Shown here one piece after another: positions 17,834 to 25,178 of a stretch of DNA of 64,000 bases. Source of the stretch: Clostridiales bacterium. GTDB taxonomy: Bacteria > Bacillota > Clostridia > Oscillospirales > Butyricicoccaceae. A program made the position numbers and the translations under genes. The notes under the pieces were generated by a model that was given only the letters and a program-made list of their open reading frames with translations, was not told where the DNA came from and did no database searches. The stretch lies in contig JAHZFK010000017.1 of assembly GCA_019421385.1 (NCBI GenBank), positions 1 to 64,000 of the forward strand, given 5' to 3'. Numbering within the stretch: position 1 is the stretch's first letter; each line of letters starts with the position of its first letter.

Positions 17834-18616
17834 TCACGCTTCCACATCGTTCTCCGTCCGCTCCTCTGGCGGGGAGCGGAGCTTAACAGTATCCGGCAGC
17901 GCAAAATCAACGGTTTGGAAATGATCCTTACCGCCGCTGCGCCAACGCACCAGCCACCGCCGGTCGGACGCATCCTCCGGCACGCGAAGGACATACCGTC
18001 CGTTATCCAGCACAGCGCCCAGTATGCGCCGCGCTACCGGAAAGTAGTTGCCGAACGGCTGCTGCAGCAACTCGGCCAGCCGAAATTTCTGCTCGCCGCA
18101 CCGCTCCAGTATTTCGATCGGCTCATATCTGCATACATCCGGGTTGACCACCGCATAATAGGTGCGATCAAGCATCAGATGGTGCGGATTGAATAAGGTA
18201 AGTATGCGCCGCTTTTCATCAAAGCTCTGCGCAAGGCAGGCCGCGTCGGACAGGCGCACCGCATCGATCCTCTCGATGTCAGGCTGCACCCCCTCCACCG
18301 TGCCGCAATGCCAGCGCATGGCGTATATCTCGTCGGGGACAAGATGGAGCTCCACGACAGGCGGTCGACCCGCCAGTTGCTCCTCGGTGACCTGCACTTC
18401 TTGCCGAATAAAGCCATCGGCTTTGACGGCAAGCACACAGTCCTCAGCCGGGAAATTCAGAAACACCTGTTTCCCATCTGCGCGCTGCGCAGGAACCAGA
18501 GTCTCGCCGTTCCTTTCAAATCGGATGCCGGCCTGCCGGATTTCCCGCCCGGTCGCGGTGTCAATCAGCCGCACCACCAACCCGGCGCGATGCCTGATAA
18601 TGATTGGCTGCTCCAT
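17834..18616 (-). CDS. CIS-associated protein with N-terminal beta-sandwich domain
   Basis: A 260-residue protein I cannot assign to a known CIS subunit. Residues 8-95 look like a carboxypeptidase-regulatory-like beta sandwich (GLVVRLIDTATGREI, GETLVPAQRADGK, VLAVKADGFIRQEVQV, VVELHLVPDE). The middle has LTLFNPHHLMLDRTYYAVVN, and the C-terminal third is beta-rich (YVLRVPEDASDRRWLVRW). No signal peptide or membrane segment. Its place between the DUF4255 terminator and the PAAR-like protein suggests a structural or fibre-like accessory. The ATG has GGAGGA upstream. Confidence 0.6.
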   Translation of the reverse strand: MEQPIIIRHRAGLVVRLIDTATGREIRQAGIRFERNGETLVPAQRADGKQVFLNFPAEDCVLAVKADGFIRQEVQVTEEQLAGRPPVVELHLVPDEIYAMRWHCGTVEGVQPDIERIDAVRLSDAACLAQSFDEKRRILTLFNPHHLMLDRTYYAVVNPDVCRYEPIEILERCGEQKFRLAELLQQPFGNYFPVARRILGAVLDNGRYVLRVPEDASDRRWLVRWRSGGKDHFQTVDFALPDTVKLRSPPEERTENDVEA

Positions 18617-18646
18617 GGCAGTCCTCCTTCCCGTACAGACCCGTAT

Positions 18647-19222
18647 TTACCGAATGTTGAGGCGGAACTCCGCATCGATAACGCGCGGCGTATCGGCAAA
18701 GACCTCGCTTGACAGGAACACGGGAGCCGCCTTGTAAAACAGGCTGACCTGATACGGCTTGTTGATCGCTGACCAGACGCGCACTTTATCTTCCAGACTC
18801 ATGCGAGCCGGCGAAAAAATGATCGGCGGCTCGTCGTCCTCCAGCCACGACTGTAAGGTACGCGGAGATACCGCGGAGCTGTCGTTGATGATCTGCGCGG
18901 CACGACCAATAATTTTCTGCACGTCACCGCCCTTGAGTCCCATCTGGGATGACCCGTTGAGAAACAGCATGTAATACAGGCTGTATGGACGGGACGGACG
19001 ACGCAGCCGCGTGCGTCCGCTGTTCACCATAGCAGGAACGGCAACCTCACCTTCCTCCCGCACGTCATATAGATACAGGCCCAGAATATAGTCCACATCG
19101 CTGTCCGCCGGTGTGGAAACCTCGATATTGTTCGGCGACGGGATTGGCTCAGGGCACATTTTCTCCCGCAGCGTCCGCACAATGTAGTTGGAAACATCCG
19201 CTATGATTGGATAGTCTGCCAA
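18647..19222 (-). CDS. DUF4255 / Pvc16-type tube terminator
   Basis: A 191-residue protein of the DUF4255 family, the N-terminal domain of Afp16/Pvc16, which caps the tube and sheath at the distal end and sets length. Motifs are DYPIIADVSNYIVRTLREKM, DVDYILGLYLYDVREE, SYSLYYMLFLNGS-like (YSLYYMLFLNGS) and FLSSEVFADTPRVIDAEF. A TTG start at 19222 is chosen because AGGAGGGG lies 10 bases upstream. The ATG at 19243 would overlap the stop of the previous gene and precede that Shine-Dalgarno. Confidence 0.88.
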   Translation of the reverse strand: MADYPIIADVSNYIVRTLREKMCPEPIPSPNNIEVSTPADSDVDYILGLYLYDVREEGEVAVPAMVNSGRTRLRRPSRPYSLYYMLFLNGSSQMGLKGGDVQKIIGRAAQIINDSSAVSPRTLQSWLEDDEPPIIFSPARMSLEDKVRVWSAINKPYQVSLFYKAAPVFLSSEVFADTPRVIDAEFRLNIR

Positions 19223-19239
19223 GTTTGCTTCCCCTCCTA

Positions 19240-21831
19240 TCATCCTGCCAATAGCGCTTCCAGCAGATTGCCGGATGCCGCTTCCATGGCTTCGTTCATC
19301 GCGACCGCAAGGCCTGTACCGGAGACGCTGCGGCACTGTACACCGAACTGCTCGTCCGCATAATCCGCAGGCACATAGATGGCATTGCGATATTTGGTAG
19401 CATGGCTGAGGTATTCGATCTTATCGCCCGTCGTATCCCGCTCCACCAGATCGGAATACACGGAGAAGGTATAGTAATCCAGTCCTCTTGCCAGCGTGGC
19501 CGCCTGATAGCGGCTGTTCCACACATGGCGCATACCGCTCAGTGCGCTCAGCGCCGTGGTCGGAACATATGCGGAAACGCTGTCCGACATATCCTCAAAC
19601 ACATAGGGACTGCCCGACGCGAACGCGCGGTTGGCCAGAGCAGCGGCTTCATCCGCCGCATTCGTCGATCCGGTCTGCTCCGCATAATCGACAAGCGCAA
19701 CAGTGCGTGCAACCGCCTGCTGCTCCTCACCCAAAGAGGACAGGTCAACGCCATCCATCAGCTCATTCAGTTCATCGGCCGTCCGATCCGCGCTCAGCGC
19801 GGCCTCATAGGCCGAAGCGCCGTCCGTGATCAGGTTTTCCACGATCTCAATGGCATCGTTATAGCTGTCATCATCGTTCACATCGCGCTCGATTGCCATT
19901 TTATGATGCAGATCCTTTAGAATCGGAAATACCGACACTGCATTGCTATCCAGCAAGCTGCCGAGCGTGTTCAGCTTATCTTCCAGCGTATTGATCGTCG
20001 CAGTATCGTTGCCTTCCGCGCCAATGATAGCCGAGCATTCCTGCTGCAACGTGCCGATCAGGCTTCCAGCCGTACCGTCCGCCATGCCGGCAAGCATCCC
20101 CTCCAGTTCTGCATCCAGCTCATTGATCTTTTTTTGCAGTGCTGAGGTATCCGTGCCCGCAGCCGCATTATCGATTTGATCCTGCAGGGCGCTGCGCTGC
20201 CGCTGCAGGTCTGCCAGTTCGCTATTCTGCTCAGCTTGCAGATTGGCAATCTTATCATCCAGCGCGGCAATCTGTCCTTCCAGCGCCTGCGCGCCGGTCA
20301 GATCGTTCTTATCCAGTGCGCTCATCCGCTGTGTCTGCAGGCTGCTCTTTTCTGCCAGCAGCTTGTCAAGCTCGCTGCCGCCCGCATTACGCTCCAGCTC
20401 ACGCTTTTTGTTCTGCAAAAACGCGATGTGGTCGTCCACCGTGCCATCCAGCCCCTCGGCAAAATCGTCATTCGCGACCTTGTCATGGTAGCCGACCGCC
20501 TGCTCCAGACGCTCATCGAGGAAAGCCATGCCTTCGCTGTTGGTCAATCGCAGACACTTTGCTTCAATGTAGGATTCCAGTTCCGTGCGCGCGGTGTTTG
20601 CCAAGCTTACACCCTGACGGCTGAGACTGCTCAGCAGCGCCTGCGCTGCATTCTGGTTTTTGGCGTTGCGATATTCTGTCGTTTCCCCCTGCGCTAACCG
20701 CGACAAATACCGGTCGGTCGCGCTGGGCAGCAACGCATCGTCCAATTCCTTCAGTTCGGTCTCCTGATCGGCAACAACGCTGTTCTGGATATTGTCCAGC
20801 GCCAGCAGAAGAGCAACCGTCTCATCGCACTGGCTGTGGTTATTCGCTTCCGCTTCGGTAATCAGCTGTTGCTGAAGGTTATATTTTTCCTCACTTGCAA
20901 CCGTTGTGCCCCGATCCAGCAGTTTACCCTCATATTCAATCACAGCATTGGAAATGTTGGCATAACTCTCGTTTGCCGCATCCTGCAAGGCGCTGTCACC
21001 GCCCTCCGCGGCAACGGTCTCGCCGTCCTCATCCGTAGAATCCGCCATGCCGGTCAGTTCCTCGGTATAAGTCTGCATTTCAGCTTCCACGATCCGATAG
21101 ACCTCCACACGGCGTGCGGCATCCACAGCATCCATCACCTGCTGCACGACGTCCATCTCATCTGCGCCGCCGTCGTTATCGGCCAGCACATCGTAATACC
21201 GTTGGAGCGCCTCCAGCCATGTATCGGCCTCGTCGGTCGTACTGTTATGCATCTCAAGCGCGAAAATCTGCTCGATACGCGCCATTTTCTCCTGTCCGGC
21301 TGCGCTGTCCGACTGCTGCTCCCGTATCAAATCATACTGGTTCTTCAGCGGGAACAACTCGTCCAGCCCCTCCAGATCGTAGGGATCGTTGATATCCTGC
21401 AAACTTACCTGTTCGCCCGTGCGCAAATCATAGATTTTTCCATCCGACCGGGTATGGTGCGTCAGATACAGGCTGGTCAGCGAATCGGTCGTGACCGGTG
21501 TGCCGCCTGTTGTGATATCCGCGAGACTGGAAGCGGTCGTGATATCGAACCACGCACCGTCTGCCAACTCGGATTTATAATAGATCCTGTTCTGTCCGGA
21601 TTCCTCCGCCGAGGTCTGCGCGACCTCATAAATAGAGTCGTTCAGTGCGCTCAGATGGATCAGGTGTGTGCCAATCAACAGGGTGGAATCCTCAATGCTG
21701 TCGAACCGGGCCGCTGCGAACTGCACGGCCTGCGTTTCGTCCCACACTGCGCCCGAAATTTCCCATGCCAGCGCGCCGGTCAGAACAGCAACGGCTGCAA
21801 CCAAGCCGATTATATGTTTGCGATGTTTCAT
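19240..21831 (-). CDS. Membrane-anchored extracytoplasmic coiled-coil protein, unknown
   Basis: An 863-residue protein with an N-terminal membrane anchor or uncleaved signal (residues 7-25, HIIGLVAAVAVLTGALAWE after a KHRK positive patch). The rest is hydrophilic and acidic. Predicted helices and coiled coil dominate from about 150 to 750; a strong stretch near 470-580 has repeated Leu heptads (AQALEGQIAALDDKIANLQ and neighbours). The C-terminal 110 residues are more mixed, with YQAATLARGLDYYTFSVYSD and YLSHATKYRNAIYVP. I recognise no family. It overlaps nothing but is 18 bases upstream of the DUF4255 gene, and it follows the TolC-like gene. The orientation suggests a long rod outside the membrane, plausible for a CIS dock. 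Confidence 0.7.
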   Translation of the reverse strand: MKHRKHIIGLVAAVAVLTGALAWEISGAVWDETQAVQFAAARFDSIEDSTLLIGTHLIHLSALNDSIYEVAQTSAEESGQNRIYYKSELADGAWFDITTASSLADITTGGTPVTTDSLTSLYLTHHTRSDGKIYDLRTGEQVSLQDINDPYDLEGLDELFPLKNQYDLIREQQSDSAAGQEKMARIEQIFALEMHNSTTDEADTWLEALQRYYDVLADNDGGADEMDVVQQVMDAVDAARRVEVYRIVEAEMQTYTEELTGMADSTDEDGETVAAEGGDSALQDAANESYANISNAVIEYEGKLLDRGTTVASEEKYNLQQQLITEAEANNHSQCDETVALLLALDNIQNSVVADQETELKELDDALLPSATDRYLSRLAQGETTEYRNAKNQNAAQALLSSLSRQGVSLANTARTELESYIEAKCLRLTNSEGMAFLDERLEQAVGYHDKVANDDFAEGLDGTVDDHIAFLQNKKRELERNAGGSELDKLLAEKSSLQTQRMSALDKNDLTGAQALEGQIAALDDKIANLQAEQNSELADLQRQRSALQDQIDNAAAGTDTSALQKKINELDAELEGMLAGMADGTAGSLIGTLQQECSAIIGAEGNDTATINTLEDKLNTLGSLLDSNAVSVFPILKDLHHKMAIERDVNDDDSYNDAIEIVENLITDGASAYEAALSADRTADELNELMDGVDLSSLGEEQQAVARTVALVDYAEQTGSTNAADEAAALANRAFASGSPYVFEDMSDSVSAYVPTTALSALSGMRHVWNSRYQAATLARGLDYYTFSVYSDLVERDTTGDKIEYLSHATKYRNAIYVPADYADEQFGVQCRSVSGTGLAVAMNEAMEAASGNLLEALLAG

Positions 21832-21849
21832 GCTCAGCCTCCCTGCCGA

Positions 21850-23889
21850 TCATTCTCCGGAACTGCGCCACACCGTCTGTCCACTTTCCCGCAGATGTGC
21901 AGTGCAGATCTCGTTTTGCGACGCATCATATAAAACCACCTGAACCTCCTCAATGCTGGAGGCCAGCATAGTCAGATAACGAAGCGAGCCGTCAATCGGA
22001 ACCGGCTCGGCTGAGCCAACCGGCTTCCCATCGTCATAAGTCAGCATAAAATATTCCGCGCCTACTGCCGCATGAATGGAGAGCGACAACTCATTCATCT
22101 TCATGCCGCCCACGTTGGAAACCGCTATCGTATAGGTACCGATCTCCTCTTCCTCCGGCTGTGCGTCGCCGCCCGAGAAGAATTCGATCGTATCGCGCGG
22201 CACACGCGCGTCGATCTCGCATTCCCCTACAAAGCTGTCACCGTCATACAGGCGCAGTGTCAGGGTTGAGGATTCGCCATAATCGAGCGCCAGATGCCGT
22301 ATCTCCTGCGTAACGGACGTGCGCTCGCCGATCTGCTGTCCCTCATACCAGAGTTCAAAGTCAGTGACCTCCGGAGTGTAGCCGTCAGGTATCTCCACGC
22401 CAAAGGTGAACACCATGTCCTCCACCGAGGTGTACAGATGGTAATACGCACCGTCCGGCGTATCAATTTCCGCAAAGCTGTCTGCTGCGGAGCCGCTATC
22501 GGTAGAGAGGGACTCCCCGTTAAAATACTTGGTCACCGCGCCGCAGGTCAGCCTGTCAAATGCATAAAGCAGGTCATTGTAATCGCTCAGCAGGTCGAGT
22601 GCTTCCATCTGCGCCTCCTGGTATTCGGTCAGCTTATCGCTGACCTCCTCATAGGTCGCCTTGCCCAGCCGATTCAGGGCAAGCAGGCGGTCGTAATCCG
22701 CTTTCAGGTCGGTAACGTTCTTTTCCATTGTGCGGTATGCGTTTTCTGCCGAAACGATCGTCTCATACTGCGACGCTACCTCCTTGCGGAGCGCATCCTC
22801 CGTACTCTCCTGCTCGACTTTGGCATTAGCATATTCCATGCAGGCCGTGTAAAGGGCGTACATTTCATCCTCTATATACCGCGTGCCCGATATCTCGCCT
22901 TTGAACCATTCCTTGTCAAATTTAAAAAACAGAATGCGGATCTTGCCGTTCCACGGCTCATCCAGCGCGGTCAGCATTTCTTTATAGGCGATCTGGAAGG
23001 CTGCGTAATCAACATCCTCGCCGTTTTTGGCAGCGTTGACGAAAGACATCACGCGATCCACCTTTTTGCCATACTGGTTGCGCATCAGACTTTCATAGGC
23101 GTTCAGGTTCAACAGGGCGGTAGACGCGGACATCTTTGCCGTGTAGTAGCCCTGATCGTTTTCCAGCGTATACGTTGTGATTGCTTCCAGTTCTTCCCGC
23201 GGAATAGCTGCGGTAAACAGGCTGTTCACAAAGGTATACCCTGTCGTTACATCCATGTTGATAATATCCGAAAGGTTGGATTTTGCGGTTTCAAAATTGC
23301 GCATCTGGGTTGACAGCTCGGTTTCCAGCGTTTCCACCGTTTTTTCCATCTTGTCGATATCCGCCTGCGTGGCGTCGCCCGTGCGCAGACGCATCTGGTT
23401 GCGTTCCAGCTCCTCCCGCGCTGTCTCCAAACGCTCTTTCGTAAAAGCAACCTTTTCCTGTAATATGTAAGCGTCAAGATAGGCAGTATTTACCTCCAGC
23501 AGCGCCGCATAGCGCAGATCCTCCAGCTCATGCTGCATGGTTGTGATATCTGCTTGTAAGGTGATCGGCTTGATCTGCAGGTCGTACTCCTCGGTCATGT
23601 TCAGCTTTTCCGGGAATTTGAAGCTAAGCAGCGGCGTCCAACGGAACGAAGTCAGGTTCTTGACCTTGGCCTTGATTGCATCGACTGCTTCCACATATTT
23701 CATTTTCTGCAAGGTGATCTCATTGCTCTGCTTGGAGATATCCGAGCTGTTTGAAACAGCAAGCGCCTGCGCCTGCGCAAGCAGCAGCCTTTGCTCGGCC
23801 GCCGCTGCATGGGGCGGACATACCGCCACCAGAAGCGCCGCCGCAGCCATCAGGCCGGTCAGTCGTCGCATCCAGTTCCGCAGTCTCAT
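21850..23889 (-). CDS. Exported TolC-like coiled-coil protein
   Basis: A 679-residue exported protein with a signal peptide ending near AAAA (about residue 32). Residues 40-445 resemble the helical hairpins of outer-membrane efflux proteins: ALAVSNSSDISKQSNEITLQ, then RYAALLEVNTAYLDAYILQE, then a long coiled coil with LRTGDATQADIDKMEKTVE, then the second half with LLALNRLGKATYEEVSDKLTE. The pattern LRxGxATxxDI and LxxLGxATYEEV repeats as in TolC. The C-terminal 220 residues are beta-rich and unlike TolC. A Gram-positive-type genome has no outer membrane, so a periplasm-spanning rod is more likely than a pore. The ATG at 23889 has GGAAGGAGG upstream. Confidence 0.68.
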   Translation of the reverse strand: MRLRNWMRRLTGLMAAAALLVAVCPPHAAAAEQRLLLAQAQALAVSNSSDISKQSNEITLQKMKYVEAVDAIKAKVKNLTSFRWTPLLSFKFPEKLNMTEEYDLQIKPITLQADITTMQHELEDLRYAALLEVNTAYLDAYILQEKVAFTKERLETAREELERNQMRLRTGDATQADIDKMEKTVETLETELSTQMRNFETAKSNLSDIINMDVTTGYTFVNSLFTAAIPREELEAITTYTLENDQGYYTAKMSASTALLNLNAYESLMRNQYGKKVDRVMSFVNAAKNGEDVDYAAFQIAYKEMLTALDEPWNGKIRILFFKFDKEWFKGEISGTRYIEDEMYALYTACMEYANAKVEQESTEDALRKEVASQYETIVSAENAYRTMEKNVTDLKADYDRLLALNRLGKATYEEVSDKLTEYQEAQMEALDLLSDYNDLLYAFDRLTCGAVTKYFNGESLSTDSGSAADSFAEIDTPDGAYYHLYTSVEDMVFTFGVEIPDGYTPEVTDFELWYEGQQIGERTSVTQEIRHLALDYGESSTLTLRLYDGDSFVGECEIDARVPRDTIEFFSGGDAQPEEEEIGTYTIAVSNVGGMKMNELSLSIHAAVGAEYFMLTYDDGKPVGSAEPVPIDGSLRYLTMLASSIEEVQVVLYDASQNEICTAHLRESGQTVWRSSGE

Positions 23890-23920
23890 ATTGCGCCTCC
23901 TTCCCTGCAATTATCCCCGC

Positions 23921-25141
23921 TCACTCCGCCTTGGAGATAGCGTAAAAATCAAACTGATCCCCGTTTTCCTCACTGGTGTAGAAGGTGTAGAGCAAACCTT
24001 CCCACGCAAACGAATGGATATATGCACTATAATTCTGGTCATAGCCCGTGACGTTGACCGCTTCTTCAAACGCGGCCTCTGTCTGCATATCCACCTTACT
24101 GAAACGCAGCGAGCTATCTCCCTGCAGGCGGTTGATCGTCACCGCCTCGCCCAGCAGCACAGGGGTTGCACCCTCATATTCGCTGAGTCCCAAACTTGCG
24201 GCAACCTCGCTGATGGTGGTGCAGGTCACACCGTCCAGCAGCACTTCGGTCGCTGGGATAAAGACCGTATCGACCGTCCACTCCGGTTCAAGTGATTCCG
24301 AACCATCCTTCAGGCCGCAAACTACATTGATTTCCTTCATATCGATGCAAGACTCCGTATCCGTGGAGTACAGCGTCTGCGCGCCCGTATACATGGCGGC
24401 AACCTCAGCCATGGTTTTGCCGAGCAGCTCATCGTACACAATGCCGCCATTTCGGAAATTGCCGGTGTACACTGCGCCGCCGCCCGTCCCATACAACGTG
24501 CCCGCACCCATTCGTTCACCGCGGGAGTATTCTCCCTCGTATTCGAGCACGCCGTTCATGCGGTATTCCTTGCCCGTCACATCATACAGATTATCAACAA
24601 AGTTTCCCGTGTACCGAACACCTGCGCCCGGATAGTACAGCGTGCCCGCGCCGTTGTATTTGCTGCCGGAGAAAGCACCTTCGTACACCAGTGCGCCGTC
24701 GGCATTATACAGCGAACCGCTTCCCTCCGCCGCACCTTTGTCCACCGCCCCAATGTAAGCGACATAGCCATCTTGTGCGGTCACGCGTACATTGCCGCTG
24801 TAAAACTTCAGTACGATCGAATCGTACCGATAAGTCGGGATACCCTGCCCGCCCTGTCCGATCCAGCCCGAGCCAACCTGCCACAACACTACCAGGCAAG
24901 CCACGCACAGCGATATGACCACCGCATACGCCAGCCGCTTGCTGACCAGCCACCGGAATACCGGATAATAGTCCTTCTTATCCTTGGGCCGTACGTCAAA
25001 TAGTTTGGTAAAAAACTGGCGCAGGCTGGAGATGACCTTGGTTTGCCAGAAAGAGGGGGTCAGCAGCAGCCGAACCTTGTTCCATAAAGAGGTGGCCTTT
25101 GCCCTGAATGCAGAAAACAGGGTATCAAACAGCTTTTTCAC
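23921..25141 (-). CDS. Single-pass membrane protein with MORN repeats
   Basis: A 406-residue protein. Residues 1-68 are basic and amphipathic, likely cytoplasmic. A membrane segment follows (about 69-91, YAVVISLCVACLVVLWQ). Residues 135-225 contain about four MORN repeats: ALVYEGAFSGSKYNGAGTLYY, RYTGNFVDNLYD, YEGEYSRGERMGAGTLYG and YTGNFRNG. MORN repeats form elongated beta sheets that bind lipid or protein. The C-terminal 150 residues are not recognised. The gene lies between the HAMP receptor and the TolC-like gene. The start is a GTG with AAAGGAGG 11 bases upstream. Confidence 0.72.
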   Translation of the reverse strand: MKKLFDTLFSAFRAKATSLWNKVRLLLTPSFWQTKVISSLRQFFTKLFDVRPKDKKDYYPVFRWLVSKRLAYAVVISLCVACLVVLWQVGSGWIGQGGQGIPTYRYDSIVLKFYSGNVRVTAQDGYVAYIGAVDKGAAEGSGSLYNADGALVYEGAFSGSKYNGAGTLYYPGAGVRYTGNFVDNLYDVTGKEYRMNGVLEYEGEYSRGERMGAGTLYGTGGGAVYTGNFRNGGIVYDELLGKTMAEVAAMYTGAQTLYSTDTESCIDMKEINVVCGLKDGSESLEPEWTVDTVFIPATEVLLDGVTCTTISEVAASLGLSEYEGATPVLLGEAVTINRLQGDSSLRFSKVDMQTEAAFEEAVNVTGYDQNYSAYIHSFAWEGLLYTFYTSEENGDQFDFYAISKAE

Positions 25142-25178
25142 AGGGCTTCAGGCCTCCTTTTCTCATTGGGATATGCGG

